Below, piece by piece: positions 32,075-40,318 of a DNA stretch of 64,000 bases. The translations under genes and the position numbers were made by a program. The notes beneath the pieces were generated by a model. That model saw nothing but the letters and a program-made list of their open reading frames with translations. It searched no databases and had not been told where the DNA came from. Origin of the DNA: Pseudomonas sp. 2FG (GTDB lineage Bacteria; Pseudomonadota; Gammaproteobacteria; Pseudomonadales; Pseudomonadaceae); contig NZ_SCMP01000003.1 of assembly GCF_005502935.1 (NCBI RefSeq), forward strand, positions 1-64,000, written 5' to 3'. Position 1 is the stretch's first letter; the number at the start of each line of letters is the position of its first letter.

Positions 32075-32587
32075 TCAACCGACCTCGAAGACGGCGGGTT
32101 GCAAGCCCTGCTCGGACACACCCGGCGTGTCAGATAGATGCGCTGCAGGATAGGGCTTGGTGAAGGTAAATGCTGCCGGCGATGGGCCTTTTTCCTCCAG
32201 CATGGCGAGCGCCAGCTTGGCCGATTCGGGGGTCGGAATATGCCCGTGCGGCACCCACCATAACGCCAGCGAGGGCGAGTCGAGCTTCCCCATCCAGCTC
32301 TTCTTGTTTCTCAAGACCGCGAGATGTTCGCCGGAGTACACATAGTTCTTCAGCGCTTCGAATGACTCCCAGACCGACATATTGACGATGATCCGTTCAT
32401 CGTCGAACAGCTTGATCGAGGTGGCATCGCCCTCATCGGTCTGCAGACGCCAGACGAACCCGGGGCTGTTTTCCGCGAGGCGATTGATCGGCTCCAGCTG
32501 CTCGACAAAGCCCCGCATCAACGGATCGTCCATGGGGGCTTTGGCCCGAGCGATATTGACCTGAGCGAGTTGGTATTTTTGGCTCAT
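32075..32587 (-). CDS. DUF3291 family protein
   Basis: This 170-residue cytoplasmic protein begins MSQKYQLAQVNIARAKAPMD and has GFVWRLQTDEGDATSIKL, NMSVWESFEALKNYVYSGEH and ALWWVPHGHIPTPESAKLAL. This pattern belongs to DUF3291, an alpha/beta-barrel fold distantly related to antibiotic-biosynthesis monooxygenases. No biochemical role is established. It precedes the YcaQ-like gene by 26 bp on the same strand and may be cotranscribed with it. Confidence 0.82.
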   Translation of the reverse strand: MSQKYQLAQVNIARAKAPMDDPLMRGFVEQLEPINRLAENSPGFVWRLQTDEGDATSIKLFDDERIIVNMSVWESFEALKNYVYSGEHLAVLRNKKSWMGKLDSPSLALWWVPHGHIPTPESAKLALAMLEEKGPSPAAFTFTKPYPAAHLSDTPGVSEQGLQPAVFEVG

Positions 32588-32650
32588 TTATCCTTCCTTG
32601 ATTAGCTGCACCTTGGGTTAACCGCTGCTCATTTAAGCGCATTAGCGCAG

Positions 32651-32887
32651 TCAGTGCTTGAGCGGATCATCCCAGAACGGCCGCTCGCTTTCCTCCACCA
32701 CATCCGCCCGACTGAAGCCAAGATCCTTAAGCGCGGCGTCACTCAAACTCGCCAACTGACGCCGCTGTGCGGCTAACTCATGCCAACGTCTAGCGCGCTT
32801 CCACGCCTGGCTCAGCAACCGCCCGAGAGCGGAGTCGGATTTGGGCAGTGCAGTGGCGATGGCATAGCCTTTTTGACCTTTCATCAT
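32651..32887 (-). CDS. DUF1127 small basic protein
   Basis: This 78-residue protein has the DUF1127 (YjiS-like) core: RWHELAAQRRQLASLSDAALKDLGFSRADV, shown here in its usual order with the conserved LxxLSDxxLxDLGxSR signature. Such proteins are small, Arg-rich RNA-binding or regulatory factors in other bacteria. GGAGG lies 5 bp before the first of two tandem ATGs. It is divergent from a LysR regulator. Confidence 0.88.
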   Translation of the reverse strand: MMKGQKGYAIATALPKSDSALGRLLSQAWKRARRWHELAAQRRQLASLSDAALKDLGFSRADVVEESERPFWDDPLKH

Positions 32888-33024
32888 TAAACCCTCCGGT
32901 TAGCTTCTGCCCCCTTCGGCAGTGCGACGAACTGCTGTGTTTGGGGGATGGCGCAAGTGTCCGGCCGGGCTTAAGATCAATCCAACGAATGTTTCTTATG
33001 CAACCCATCTTGGGGATTGATGAG

Positions 33025-33879
33025 ATGAGCAACTATCCCGGCATCGACAGCGAGCTCTTGCGGACCTTCGTCGCGATTGCCGATTTGGGCGGCTTTACCC
33101 GCGCGGCCGAAGCGGTCAACCGCACGCAATCGGCGGTCAGCATGCAGATGAAGCGCCTGGAGGAAGACGTGGTGCAGCGCTCGCTGTTCGAGCGCGATGG
33201 ACGCCAGGTACGCCTGACTGCCGAAGGCCAAGTGCTGCTCGGCTATGCCCGGCGCATCCTCAAGCTGCATGGCGAGGTCATCAACACCTTGCGCGAGCCG
33301 CACATGGTCGGCTCGGTGCGCATCGGCACCCCGGATGACTATGTGATGCGTTTTTTGCCGGGGATTCTCTCGCGCTTCGCCCAGGCCTATCCAATGGTGC
33401 AGGTGGAAGTGCACTGCGAGTCCTCCTCGCAACTCCTGCAACGCCAGGATCTAGACCTGACGATTGTCACGCGTATGCCGGGCGATGAGATCGGTCAACT
33501 GCTGCGCCAGGAGCGCTTCGTCTGGGCCGAGGCACTGGGTTTCTGCCCCCATGAACAAACGCCCTTGCCGCTGGCCATGTTCAACACCGATTGCTTCTGC
33601 CGCACCTGGGCCTGCAACGCGCTGGATGCCATGGAACGTGACTATCGCGTCGCCTACACCAGCCCCAGCCTGTCGGCGCTCATGGCGGTGGTCAGCGCCG
33701 GCCTGGCCGTGACCGCGCAACTGCAAAGCCTGATCACCCCGGACCTGCGCATCCTCGGCAAAGCCGAAAACCTGCCGGAGCTGCCCATGTCCAGCATCGT
33801 GCTGCTGCGCAACACTCGCACCCAGTCACCGGTGACCGAATGCCTGGCCGAGCATATTGCCGAAGGTTTTCGTCTCTAA
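33025..33879 (+). CDS. LysR-family transcriptional regulator next to a DUF1127 gene
   Basis: This 284-residue LTTR has an N-terminal winged helix (LLRTFVAIADLGGFTRAAEAVN, then RTQSAVSMQMKRLEED) and a periplasmic-binding-type effector domain starting at VRIGTPDDYVMRFLPGIL. The start at 33025 gives the standard short LTTR N-terminus. It is divergent from the DUF1127 gene, which suggests it controls that gene. A pair ATCAATCC (32976-32983)/GGATTGAT (33014-33021) sits in the gap and could be a binding site. The effector is unknown. Confidence 0.9.
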   Translation: MSNYPGIDSELLRTFVAIADLGGFTRAAEAVNRTQSAVSMQMKRLEEDVVQRSLFERDGRQVRLTAEGQVLLGYARRILKLHGEVINTLREPHMVGSVRIGTPDDYVMRFLPGILSRFAQAYPMVQVEVHCESSSQLLQRQDLDLTIVTRMPGDEIGQLLRQERFVWAEALGFCPHEQTPLPLAMFNTDCFCRTWACNALDAMERDYRVAYTSPSLSALMAVVSAGLAVTAQLQSLITPDLRILGKAENLPELPMSSIVLLRNTRTQSPVTECLAEHIAEGFRL

Positions 33880-33906
33880 AGCCAAACGCCGTTCAGCCAG
33901 AGTTAT

Positions 33907-34659
33907 CTACCGCAGCGCCAGCGACACCGCACAGAGCACCAGAAAGCCGCAGAACAGCGAGCGCAGCACCCGCTCAGGCAGGGCATGGGCCAGCTTTACG
34001 CCCCAGCCGATACTGAGCAAACCGCCCACGGCCAAGGGAATCCCCATGGCCCAGGCCACATAGTCGTGCAGCCCGTAGGCCAGCAAGGTGACCGCCGTAC
34101 TCGGTGCCGCCAACGCCAGTGAGAGGCCCTGGGCCACGACCTGCGTGGTGCCGAACACGCTGGTCAGGATCGGGGTGGCCAGCACCGCGCCCCCCACCCC
34201 GAACACGCCGCCAAGCACCCCGGAGCAACTGCCCAACAGACCCAACCAAGGCCAGGGATAACGCAACTCGCTGCTCGGCGGAGTCGGCCGGATAAACAGC
34301 CGGCTCAGGTTGTAGACGCTCAGCGCCAGCAGGAAGCCGACAAACGCCATACGCATGCGTCCGGCATCCAGGCTTACCGCATAGGTCGAAGCCAGCCAGG
34401 CACAAAAGAAGCCGGAGAGCCCCAGCGCCAGGGCATAGCGCAGGTCGATGCGGTTGTGCTGGTGATAGCGCCACAACGCCAGCAGCACATTGGGCACCAC
34501 CATCACCAGTGCCGTGCCCTGCGCCAACTGTTGATCGAGGCCAAACAGCACGCCAAGCGCCGGAATGGCGATCAGACCACCGCCGATACCGAAGAGCCCA
34601 CCCACGGTGCCCAACGCCAGGCCCAGCACTAAATTCATCAACACATCGATCAGGCTCAT
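33907..34659 (-). CDS. TauE/SafE family sulfite-type exporter / permease
   Basis: This 250-residue membrane protein (DUF81) has about 7-8 hydrophobic segments and the repeated glycine-rich motifs LGTVGGLFGIGGGLIAIPAL and SGVLGGVFGVGGAVLATPIL typical of TauE/SafE. Members move sulfite, sulfoacetate or other small anions across the inner membrane. The ATG at 34659 has GGAG 6 bp upstream. It is divergent from a LysR gene, which may regulate it. Confidence 0.88.
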   Translation of the reverse strand: MSLIDVLMNLVLGLALGTVGGLFGIGGGLIAIPALGVLFGLDQQLAQGTALVMVVPNVLLALWRYHQHNRIDLRYALALGLSGFFCAWLASTYAVSLDAGRMRMAFVGFLLALSVYNLSRLFIRPTPPSSELRYPWPWLGLLGSCSGVLGGVFGVGGAVLATPILTSVFGTTQVVAQGLSLALAAPSTAVTLLAYGLHDYVAWAMGIPLAVGGLLSIGWGVKLAHALPERVLRSLFCGFLVLCAVSLALR

Positions 34660-34767
34660 CGGCAACTCCAATTCTGAGGTTGCCTAGGGTACGCAGTAGC
34701 CGCTAGCACGGAAACGCACAGCCACGCACAATGGCTATGCGCAAACCGCACAGGCACCAACACCGCC

Positions 34768-35724
34768 ATGAATCCAGATGCCCTGACCGACCAACTCAGC
34801 CTGTTTCTCGACGTACTGGAAAGCGGCAGCTTCTCCGCCGCCGCGCGCCGCCATCCCTTGACTCCGTCGGCAGTGGCACGCCGGATCGATGCCCTGGAAC
34901 GCTCGCTGGGCAGCAGCCTGTTCAGCCGCAGCACCCACGCGGTGCGCGCCACACCCGCCGGCCTGGCATTCGCGGAGCGGGCCAAACGCGTGCTGGCCGA
35001 GTTACGCCTGGCACGCGCCGAGGCGGTGTCCCTGAGTAGCGCACCAGAAGGCTTGATCCGCATCGACTCACCCTCACCGTTCGGTCGCCGCCACCTGGCA
35101 CCGGCGATTGCCGAGTTTCTGCTCGCCTACCCGGGCCTGGATGTACAGCTACGGCTGATCGACAGCTTTGTCGACCTGCATGGCGAGCATCTCGGTGAAG
35201 TCGATCTGGTGCTGCGCATCGGTCCGCTGGCTGACACCCGCCTGGTCGCCACCCCGTTGGCGCCGCTGATACGGGTGGTTTGCGCCAGCCCTGAATACCT
35301 CAAGCGGCGCGGGGTGCCGCGTAATCCGAGCGAACTCGTCGAGCACGACGGTCTGGATTGGGACGCGCTGGCGCCGCCCCACGCCTGGCGTTTCGAAGAG
35401 GACGGGCGAATACAGGTTTTTCGCCCGCAGCGCCTGCGGATGACCGCCAACAATGCCGAAACGCTGGTCTTCGGTGCGCTGGCGGGCCTCGGCATCGCCC
35501 ATCTGCCGACCTGGCTGATCGGTGAGTACTTGATGCGCGGCGAGCTGGTGCCGTTGTTTTGCGAAAACGGTCTACCGCCGCCGGAGCCCAGCGGCATCTA
35601 CGCCTTGCGCCTGGAAAGCAAAACCAGCTCACGCAGCCGTTTGCTGCTGGAGTTTCTGAAAGCCCGCTTCGGCCCGGTGCCGCCTTGGGACCTGGCGCTC
35701 CAGAGCGGCCTGGGCCGTAGCTAA
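34768..35724 (+). CDS. LysR-family transcriptional regulator
   Basis: This 318-residue LTTR has an HTH with LFLDVLESGSFSAAARRHPL, then TPSAVARRIDALERSLGSSL, and an effector domain starting at GLIRIDSPSPFGRRHLAPAI. The effector part resembles the DsdA/AaeR-like clade (SFVDLHGEHLGEVDLVLRIG). It is divergent from the TauE-type permease with about 110 bp between them. That pair layout suggests local control. The ligand is unknown. Confidence 0.9.
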   Translation: MNPDALTDQLSLFLDVLESGSFSAAARRHPLTPSAVARRIDALERSLGSSLFSRSTHAVRATPAGLAFAERAKRVLAELRLARAEAVSLSSAPEGLIRIDSPSPFGRRHLAPAIAEFLLAYPGLDVQLRLIDSFVDLHGEHLGEVDLVLRIGPLADTRLVATPLAPLIRVVCASPEYLKRRGVPRNPSELVEHDGLDWDALAPPHAWRFEEDGRIQVFRPQRLRMTANNAETLVFGALAGLGIAHLPTWLIGEYLMRGELVPLFCENGLPPPEPSGIYALRLESKTSSRSRLLLEFLKARFGPVPPWDLALQSGLGRS

Positions 35725-35861
35725 GCAGCGTGGCAGCAATCATCGGTCGCTATTGCAGGGTTTTCCGAACTAACAGAATCGTCACACGTACGCAGCACTA
35801 AAACGTGGCGTACGAAAGTCAAGCGCGCTAACTTTAGCCCCATCACCTGATGGAGGCTTTT

Positions 35862-36311
35862 ATGGACCACCCCGCCCCGTGCGCACAGCTGCTGCTCGAC
35901 AACCAGCTGTGCTTTGCCCTCTATTCCACATCCCTGATGATGACCAAGGTCTATAAGCCCCTACTCCAGGAACTCAACCTGACCTACCCGCAATACCTGG
36001 CGATGCTGGTGCTATGGGAAGGTGACGGCATCACCGTCGGCGAGCTCAGCCAACGCCTGCTCACCGATCCCGGCTCGGTCACTCCGCTGCTCAAGCGCCT
36101 GGAAGGCGAAGGTTTGCTGACCCGCACCCGCAGCAGTGTCGACGAGCGCGTGGTGGAACTGCGCCTGACGGCCAAAGGTCGTGCGCTGCAGCAACAAGCC
36201 CAGGTCGTACCGACCTGCATTCTCAAGGCCACCGAACAGTCCATCGAGGAGTTGACCGCCCTCACGAAAGACCTGGTCGCCCTGCGCAGCAGCCTGCAGA
36301 AGGCCGTTTAG
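35862..36311 (+). CDS. ohrR: Organic hydroperoxide resistance regulator OhrR (MarR family)
   Basis: This 149-residue MarR repressor has the sensing Cys at residue 17 in LLDNQLCFALYSTSLMM and a second Cys near 128 (VPTCILKA), as in 2-Cys OhrR proteins. The winged helix reads LLTDPGSVTPLLKRLEGEGLL. The ATG at 35862 has GGAGG 5 bp upstream; the ATG at 35850 would overlap that site. It precedes ohr on the same strand and should repress it until oxidised by organic peroxides. It resembles the OspR-like protein at 19493-19972. Confidence 0.92.
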   Translation: MDHPAPCAQLLLDNQLCFALYSTSLMMTKVYKPLLQELNLTYPQYLAMLVLWEGDGITVGELSQRLLTDPGSVTPLLKRLEGEGLLTRTRSSVDERVVELRLTAKGRALQQQAQVVPTCILKATEQSIEELTALTKDLVALRSSLQKAV

Positions 36312-36357
36312 AGCCTTATTCCAAAAAGCCGTAAGGCTTATCGCAAATATCTCCATA

Positions 36358-36382
36358 AATTATCTTGCGCGCAAAATGAATT
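36358..36382. promoter_or_regulatory. Candidate OhrR operator upstream of ohr
   Basis: The palindrome TTGCGCGCAA (36365-36374) is flanked by AATTATC and AATGAATT, forming an imperfect 25-bp inverted repeat. A second partial copy, TTAGCGCGCAAACTT, lies near 36411. Both are in the 146-bp ohrR-ohr gap. Confidence 0.5.
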
Positions 36383-36457
36383 AGCACTAACTTCTGCTTC
36401 GCGCACTTACTTAGCGCGCAAACTTTTAGCCAGCAAACATAACTTGGAGAGGCCCCC

Positions 36458-36886
36458 ATGCAAACCATCAAAGCCCTTTACACCGCTTCCGCTACTGCAA
36501 CCGGAGGCCGTGACGGCCGCGCGGTTTCCTCTGACGGCATCCTCGACGTCAAGCTGACCACCCCGCGCGAACTCGGCGGCCAAGGCGGCGAAGCCACCAA
36601 CCCCGAGCAACTGTTCGCGGCCGGCTACTCGGCCTGCTTTATCGGTGCCTTGAAGTTCGTCGCCAGCCAGAGCAAACGCCAGCTGCCAAACGACAGCTCG
36701 ATCACCGGCAAGGTCGGCATCGGCCAGATCCCGGGCGGTTTCGGCCTCGAAGTCGAATTGAACATCAGCCTGCCGGGCCTGGAACAAGCCGACGCGGATG
36801 CACTGGTAGCCGCTGCCCACCTGGTTTGCCCCTACTCCAACGCCACCCGCGGCAACATCCAGGTCAGCCTGAACGTCACCGTCTAA
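36458..36886 (+). CDS. ohr: Organic hydroperoxide resistance protein Ohr
   Basis: This 142-residue OsmC-fold peroxidase has the two redox cysteines in [14 protein letters not shown] and [15 protein letters not shown], plus the catalytic Arg in the N-terminal part ([20 protein letters not shown] region, just after [11 protein letters not shown]). Ohr reduces organic peroxides using lipoylated partners. It is preceded by its regulator and by candidate operators. Confidence 0.96.
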   Translation: MQTIKALYTASATATGGRDGRAVSSDGILDVKLTTPRELGGQGGEATNPEQLFAAGYSACFIGALKFVASQSKRQLPNDSSITGKVGIGQIPGGFGLEVELNISLPGLEQADADALVAAAHLVCPYSNATRGNIQVSLNVTV

Positions 36887-36932
36887 GACTTGACGCAGCC
36901 ACTCAGCCACCCCGAATACGAGGAGTTCGATG

Positions 36933-37952
36933 ATGAAATCGTTTAGCAAAGCTCTTACCGGTAGCGTTCTGGCCCTCTCCATCGGCAGCGCTTTCGCGGC
37001 GGGCAGCCCATGTGTCGAACACAACACCCAGGCCTTCCTGGAAGCCCTTGCAGCCGGCGGTGGCAAACCTCTCGAGCAACTCGCGCCCAAAGACGCCCGC
37101 GCCGTGCTGGTAGGCGCCCAGGCCGGGGCCAAAGTGGAATTGCCTAAAGCTGACGTCAGCGAGAAAACCATCAGCGTCGATGGCCAGTCGATTGGCCTGA
37201 CTGTCGTGCGCCCCGCCGGCGTGAAGGAAACCTTGCCGGTGTTCATGTTCTTCCACGGCGGCGGCTGGGTACTGGGTGATTACCCGACCCACGAACGCCT
37301 GGTCCGCGACCTGGTCGCGGGTTCGGGGGCGGCAGCGGTCTTCGTCAACTACACACCCTCGCCGGAAGCGCATTACCCGACGGCGATCAACCAGGCCTAC
37401 GCCGCAACCAAATGGGTGGCCGAGCACGGTAAAGAGCTCAACGTCGGCGGTTCACGCCTGGCGGTGGCCGGCAACAGCGTCGGCGGCAACATGGCCGCAG
37501 TGGTCAGCCTGATGGCGAAAGACCAAGGCACCCCGGCGATCAAGTTCCAGCTACTGCTGTGGCCGGTGACCGACGCCAACTTCGAGACCGCCTCCTACAA
37601 CCAGTACGCCGAGGGTCACTTCCTCAGCAAGAACCTGATGCAGTGGTTCTGGGACAATTACACCTCCGACGCCAAGCAGCGTAAGGACATCTATGCCGCA
37701 CCGCTGCAAGCCACGACTGCGCAGCTCAAAGGCCTGCCACCAACCTTGATCCAGACCGCCGAGTTCGACGTGTTGCGCGATGAGGGTGAGGCCTACGGCC
37801 GCAAACTGGACGCCGCCGGGGTGACGGTCACCTCGGCGCGCTACAACGGCATGATCCACGACTTCGGCCTGCTGAACGCGGTCAGCCAGGCTCCAGCAGT
37901 GCGCTCGGCCATGCTGCAAGCCAGCCAAGAGCTGAAAAAACACCTGGAATAA
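36933..37952 (+). CDS. Exported alpha/beta hydrolase (HSL/acetyl-esterase type)
   Basis: This 339-residue protein has a Sec signal peptide (KALTGSVLALSIGSAFAAG, likely cut after AFA). The hormone-sensitive-lipase oxyanion motif FFHGGGWVLGD is followed by the nucleophile GNSVGGN (Ser in GxSxG), Asp in EFDVLRDEG and His in NGMIHDFGLL. It should hydrolyse short esters in the periplasm. It lies 46 bp after ohr on the same strand. Esterases of this type recur next to ohr genes, so peroxide induction is plausible. Confidence 0.88.
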   Translation: MKSFSKALTGSVLALSIGSAFAAGSPCVEHNTQAFLEALAAGGGKPLEQLAPKDARAVLVGAQAGAKVELPKADVSEKTISVDGQSIGLTVVRPAGVKETLPVFMFFHGGGWVLGDYPTHERLVRDLVAGSGAAAVFVNYTPSPEAHYPTAINQAYAATKWVAEHGKELNVGGSRLAVAGNSVGGNMAAVVSLMAKDQGTPAIKFQLLLWPVTDANFETASYNQYAEGHFLSKNLMQWFWDNYTSDAKQRKDIYAAPLQATTAQLKGLPPTLIQTAEFDVLRDEGEAYGRKLDAAGVTVTSARYNGMIHDFGLLNAVSQAPAVRSAMLQASQELKKHLE

Positions 37953-37964
37953 CCCATCGCCCAT

Positions 37965-37995
37965 AAAAAAGCCCGACTCGCTGGCCGGGCTTTTT
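37965..37995. terminator. Bidirectional terminator between the esterase gene and efp
   Basis: AAAAAAGCCCG pairs with CGGGCTTTTT across a 10-bp loop. It separates two convergent genes. Confidence 0.85.
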
Positions 37996-38019
37996 CTTGC
38001 TCGCAACTTAAGCCAAGGC

Positions 38020-38601
38020 TCAGGCCTGTGGAGCTTTGGTGCGACCTTTGTAGGAACCACCTTCACGGGTGTCGATTTCGATCCAGTCACCGATTTCCAC
38101 GAAATCGGCAACGCTCAGCTCGGTACCGTTTTTCAGCTTGGCCGGCTTCATCACCTTGCCCGAAGTGTCGCCGCGAGCGGAACCTTCGGTGTAGTCGATC
38201 TGACGGACGATGGTGGTCGGCAGGTCAACGGAAACCAGACGCTCTTCGAAGAACACGGCTTCGCAGATGTCGGTCATGCCTTCTTCGATGAACGGCAGAA
38301 CGCCTTCGATGTCTTCGGCGTTCAGCTCGTACATGGTGTAGTCGGTGGTGTCCATGAACGTGTAGATGTCGCCGTTGATGAAGGACAGGGTCGCTTCTTT
38401 ACGGTCGAGGATCACGTCGTCCAGCTTGTCGTCTGCGCTGTAGACGGTTTCGGTCTTGTAACCGGTCAGCAGGTTCTTCAGCTTGGTCTTCATGATCGCG
38501 CTGTTACGACCGGACTTGGTGAATTCAGCTTTCTGAACCAGCCAAGGATCGTTGTCGATACGAATCACGGTACCGGGTTTCAGTTCTTTACCAGTTTTCA
38601 T
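38020..38601 (-). CDS. efp: Elongation factor P
   Basis: This 193-residue three-domain EF-P has its modification loop at [19 protein letters not shown]. Counting from the ATG at 38601 ([10 protein letters not shown]), the loop residue is Arg32. That is the residue rhamnosylated by EarP in P. aeruginosa, unlike the lysine used in E. coli. EF-P relieves ribosome stalling at proline runs. The GTG just before the ATG is not needed. The gene for its modifying enzyme, earP, is immediately upstream. Confidence 0.96.
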   Translation of the reverse strand: MKTGKELKPGTVIRIDNDPWLVQKAEFTKSGRNSAIMKTKLKNLLTGYKTETVYSADDKLDDVILDRKEATLSFINGDIYTFMDTTDYTMYELNAEDIEGVLPFIEEGMTDICEAVFFEERLVSVDLPTTIVRQIDYTEGSARGDTSGKVMKPAKLKNGTELSVADFVEIGDWIEIDTREGGSYKGRTKAPQA

Positions 38602-38650
38602 CACGAATATCCGAATTTGGATGGAGATTTACAAAAATCTAGGCCGCGTA

Positions 38651-39784
38651 TCATATCCAATTTAGGTAAAACTGCACCAGAGCCGCTGCAAGGTCAGGCT
38701 GGGAGGCCTGCCCCAGACACCATTTCTCGGCATGCTCGGCCACCTCCAGCCACTCCTGCAACAACGCCTGCCAGCTTTCGCCCATCCCTTCGCCCGCATT
38801 CCAGGCCCGCCACAGGCCGGTCATCGCAGCCTTGGCAGGCGGTGACAGGCCCTCGGTATAGAGCGCAAGAAAGGCTTCGAGCTTGTCCAGATGGACATCT
38901 TCTTGCTGCTGGTAAATGTGCCAGAGCAGCGGCCGCCCGGCCCATTGCGCCCGGACGAAAGAGTCTTCACCGCGCACGGCATTGAAATCACAGCACCACA
39001 GCAAGCGGTCGTAATCATCCTGTCGGACGAACGGCAGTACCTGCACCGTCAGGGCTTCGCGCACCTTTACGGCACCGGCCAGCAACCCATCGACCCCAAG
39101 CCAACGCTGCAAGTCCCCAAGAATTCGCCCCTCAGGCACCAGCAAATGCGTAGGTCGCGAGTCGGCGGCCAACACCTCGAGCCAACTGGCCAGCCCCGCG
39201 TTCTCGTAAGCGAACAGCGAGATCAGACGGGCATTTTCTGCCGGGATAACGCCCAGCCCCTGCAAAAAGTCCCGCCGAGCCTGCGGGTCCTGCTGAAAAT
39301 TCCGACGCCGTTCAAGCAGCCCGGCCTCGCGCAGCAGCCCGCCCGTGCCCGGCTGGAATCCCGGAAAGAGGAAGAACTTCTGTACCCCCTTGTACTTCAC
39401 CGAAGGTAGGCCGTGGCAACCGGCGACCCAGTCCTCGGCGCTCAAATAATCCAGGTTCAACCACAATGGTGGTCGCGCCTGCTGAGCCATTGCCTCCATA
39501 TAAGCGTCCGGCAGCCGGCAGGCAAACGCCCCCATCACCACATCGGCGGCGGCAGTCGGTTGCCAGTCAGCCGGCCAGCGGCATATCTCGACGCCCTGCC
39601 GCCACTGTTGCTCTGCATTGACGTCGACCTCGGGGCACATGCGCTCGAATGCCCGCAGATCATCCACCCACAGCCGCACCGCATACTGATGCTCAGCCAC
39701 CAACTGCCGGGCCAGGCGCCAGGTCACGCCAATATCGCCGTAGTTATCGACAACGCTGCAGAAGATGTCCCAGGTGGCTTTCAT
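38651..39784 (-). CDS. earP: EF-P arginine rhamnosyltransferase EarP
   Basis: This 377-residue GT-B glycosyltransferase begins with WDIFCSVVDNYGDIGVTWRL, holding the catalytic-site Asp residues. The C-terminal sugar-nucleotide site is CDFNAVRGEDSFVRAQWAGR. It transfers rhamnose from TDP-rhamnose to Arg32 of EF-P. The gap to efp is about 49 bp and both are on the minus strand. The pairing of this enzyme with an Arg32 EF-P is internally consistent. Confidence 0.95.
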   Translation of the reverse strand: MKATWDIFCSVVDNYGDIGVTWRLARQLVAEHQYAVRLWVDDLRAFERMCPEVDVNAEQQWRQGVEICRWPADWQPTAAADVVMGAFACRLPDAYMEAMAQQARPPLWLNLDYLSAEDWVAGCHGLPSVKYKGVQKFFLFPGFQPGTGGLLREAGLLERRRNFQQDPQARRDFLQGLGVIPAENARLISLFAYENAGLASWLEVLAADSRPTHLLVPEGRILGDLQRWLGVDGLLAGAVKVREALTVQVLPFVRQDDYDRLLWCCDFNAVRGEDSFVRAQWAGRPLLWHIYQQQEDVHLDKLEAFLALYTEGLSPPAKAAMTGLWRAWNAGEGMGESWQALLQEWLEVAEHAEKWCLGQASQPDLAAALVQFYLNWI

Positions 39785-39906
39785 GCCGGGCTCCGATGAA
39801 GGGATAGGAGAAACCTTAAGGGGTTGGCGGTAATTGGAGAAGGGCTTGAGTTGCCTTGATCCGGATGGCTAATCCTGCCAACCAGCAACGCCGAGCGCAG
39901 AAACGC

Positions 39907-39935
39907 AAAAGCCCGGCACATGGCCGGGCTTTTTT
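39907..39935 (-). terminator. Terminator after tRNA-Ser
   Basis: AAAAGCCCGGC pairs with GCCGGGCTTTT. It lies 12 bp downstream of the tRNA-Ser 3' end. Confidence 0.85.
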
Positions 39936-39946
39936 GTATTTCTATA

Positions 39947-40036
39947 TGGCGGTGAAGGAGGGATTCGAACCCTCGATACGATTTCTCGTATACACACTTT
40001 CCAGGCGTGCTCCTTAAGCCTCTCGGACACCTCACC
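39947..40036 (-). tRNA. tRNA-Ser (GGA)
   Basis: This 90-nt class II tRNA begins GGTGAGGTGTCCGAG on the minus strand, has a long variable arm (GTATACGAGAAATCGTAT), a TTCGAATC T-loop and an encoded CCA end. The anticodon loop CTGGAAA gives GGA, serine. Confidence 0.97.
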
Positions 40037-40074
40037 GAAGTCTCGACAGACTGTCAGGTCCGTCGAGGCGCGCT

Positions 40075-40103
40075 AATCTAGCCGAACAGCCCGCTAAAGG
40101 CAA
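40075..40103 (-). promoter_or_regulatory. Sigma-70 promoter of tRNA-Ser
   Basis: On the minus strand TTGCCT (40098-40103) and TAGATT (40075-40080) are 17 bp apart, followed by the GC-rich AGCGCGCC discriminator. Confidence 0.75.
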
Positions 40104-40214
40104 AAGTTTTTTACAGGAGATTCATGCGCTTAAGCTAGGTGCTGATCCCGAACCGGGGCTGGCTGAGTCGGCGCCTCGAAACGCTGGCTGCCGAACAGTA
40201 GCGCCACGCTCGGT

Positions 40215-40248
40215 GCGCTGTGGCTGACTGGCCAGTCAGCCACAGCGC
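40215..40248. promoter_or_regulatory. 34-bp perfect palindrome upstream of the crotonase gene
   Basis: GCGCTGTGGCTGACTGG is followed directly by its exact reverse complement, with no loop. It ends 71 bp upstream of the start codon at 40319. A loop-free palindrome of this kind suits a dimeric repressor such as a TetR member, though a cruciform or terminator role is possible. No T run follows. Confidence 0.5.
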
Positions 40249-40318
40249 TTTACCTTGGCTGGACGGGTCGGTAACGTCTGCCCACCTTTCAGTACATGCC
40301 ACAGCAAGGATTCCCGCC

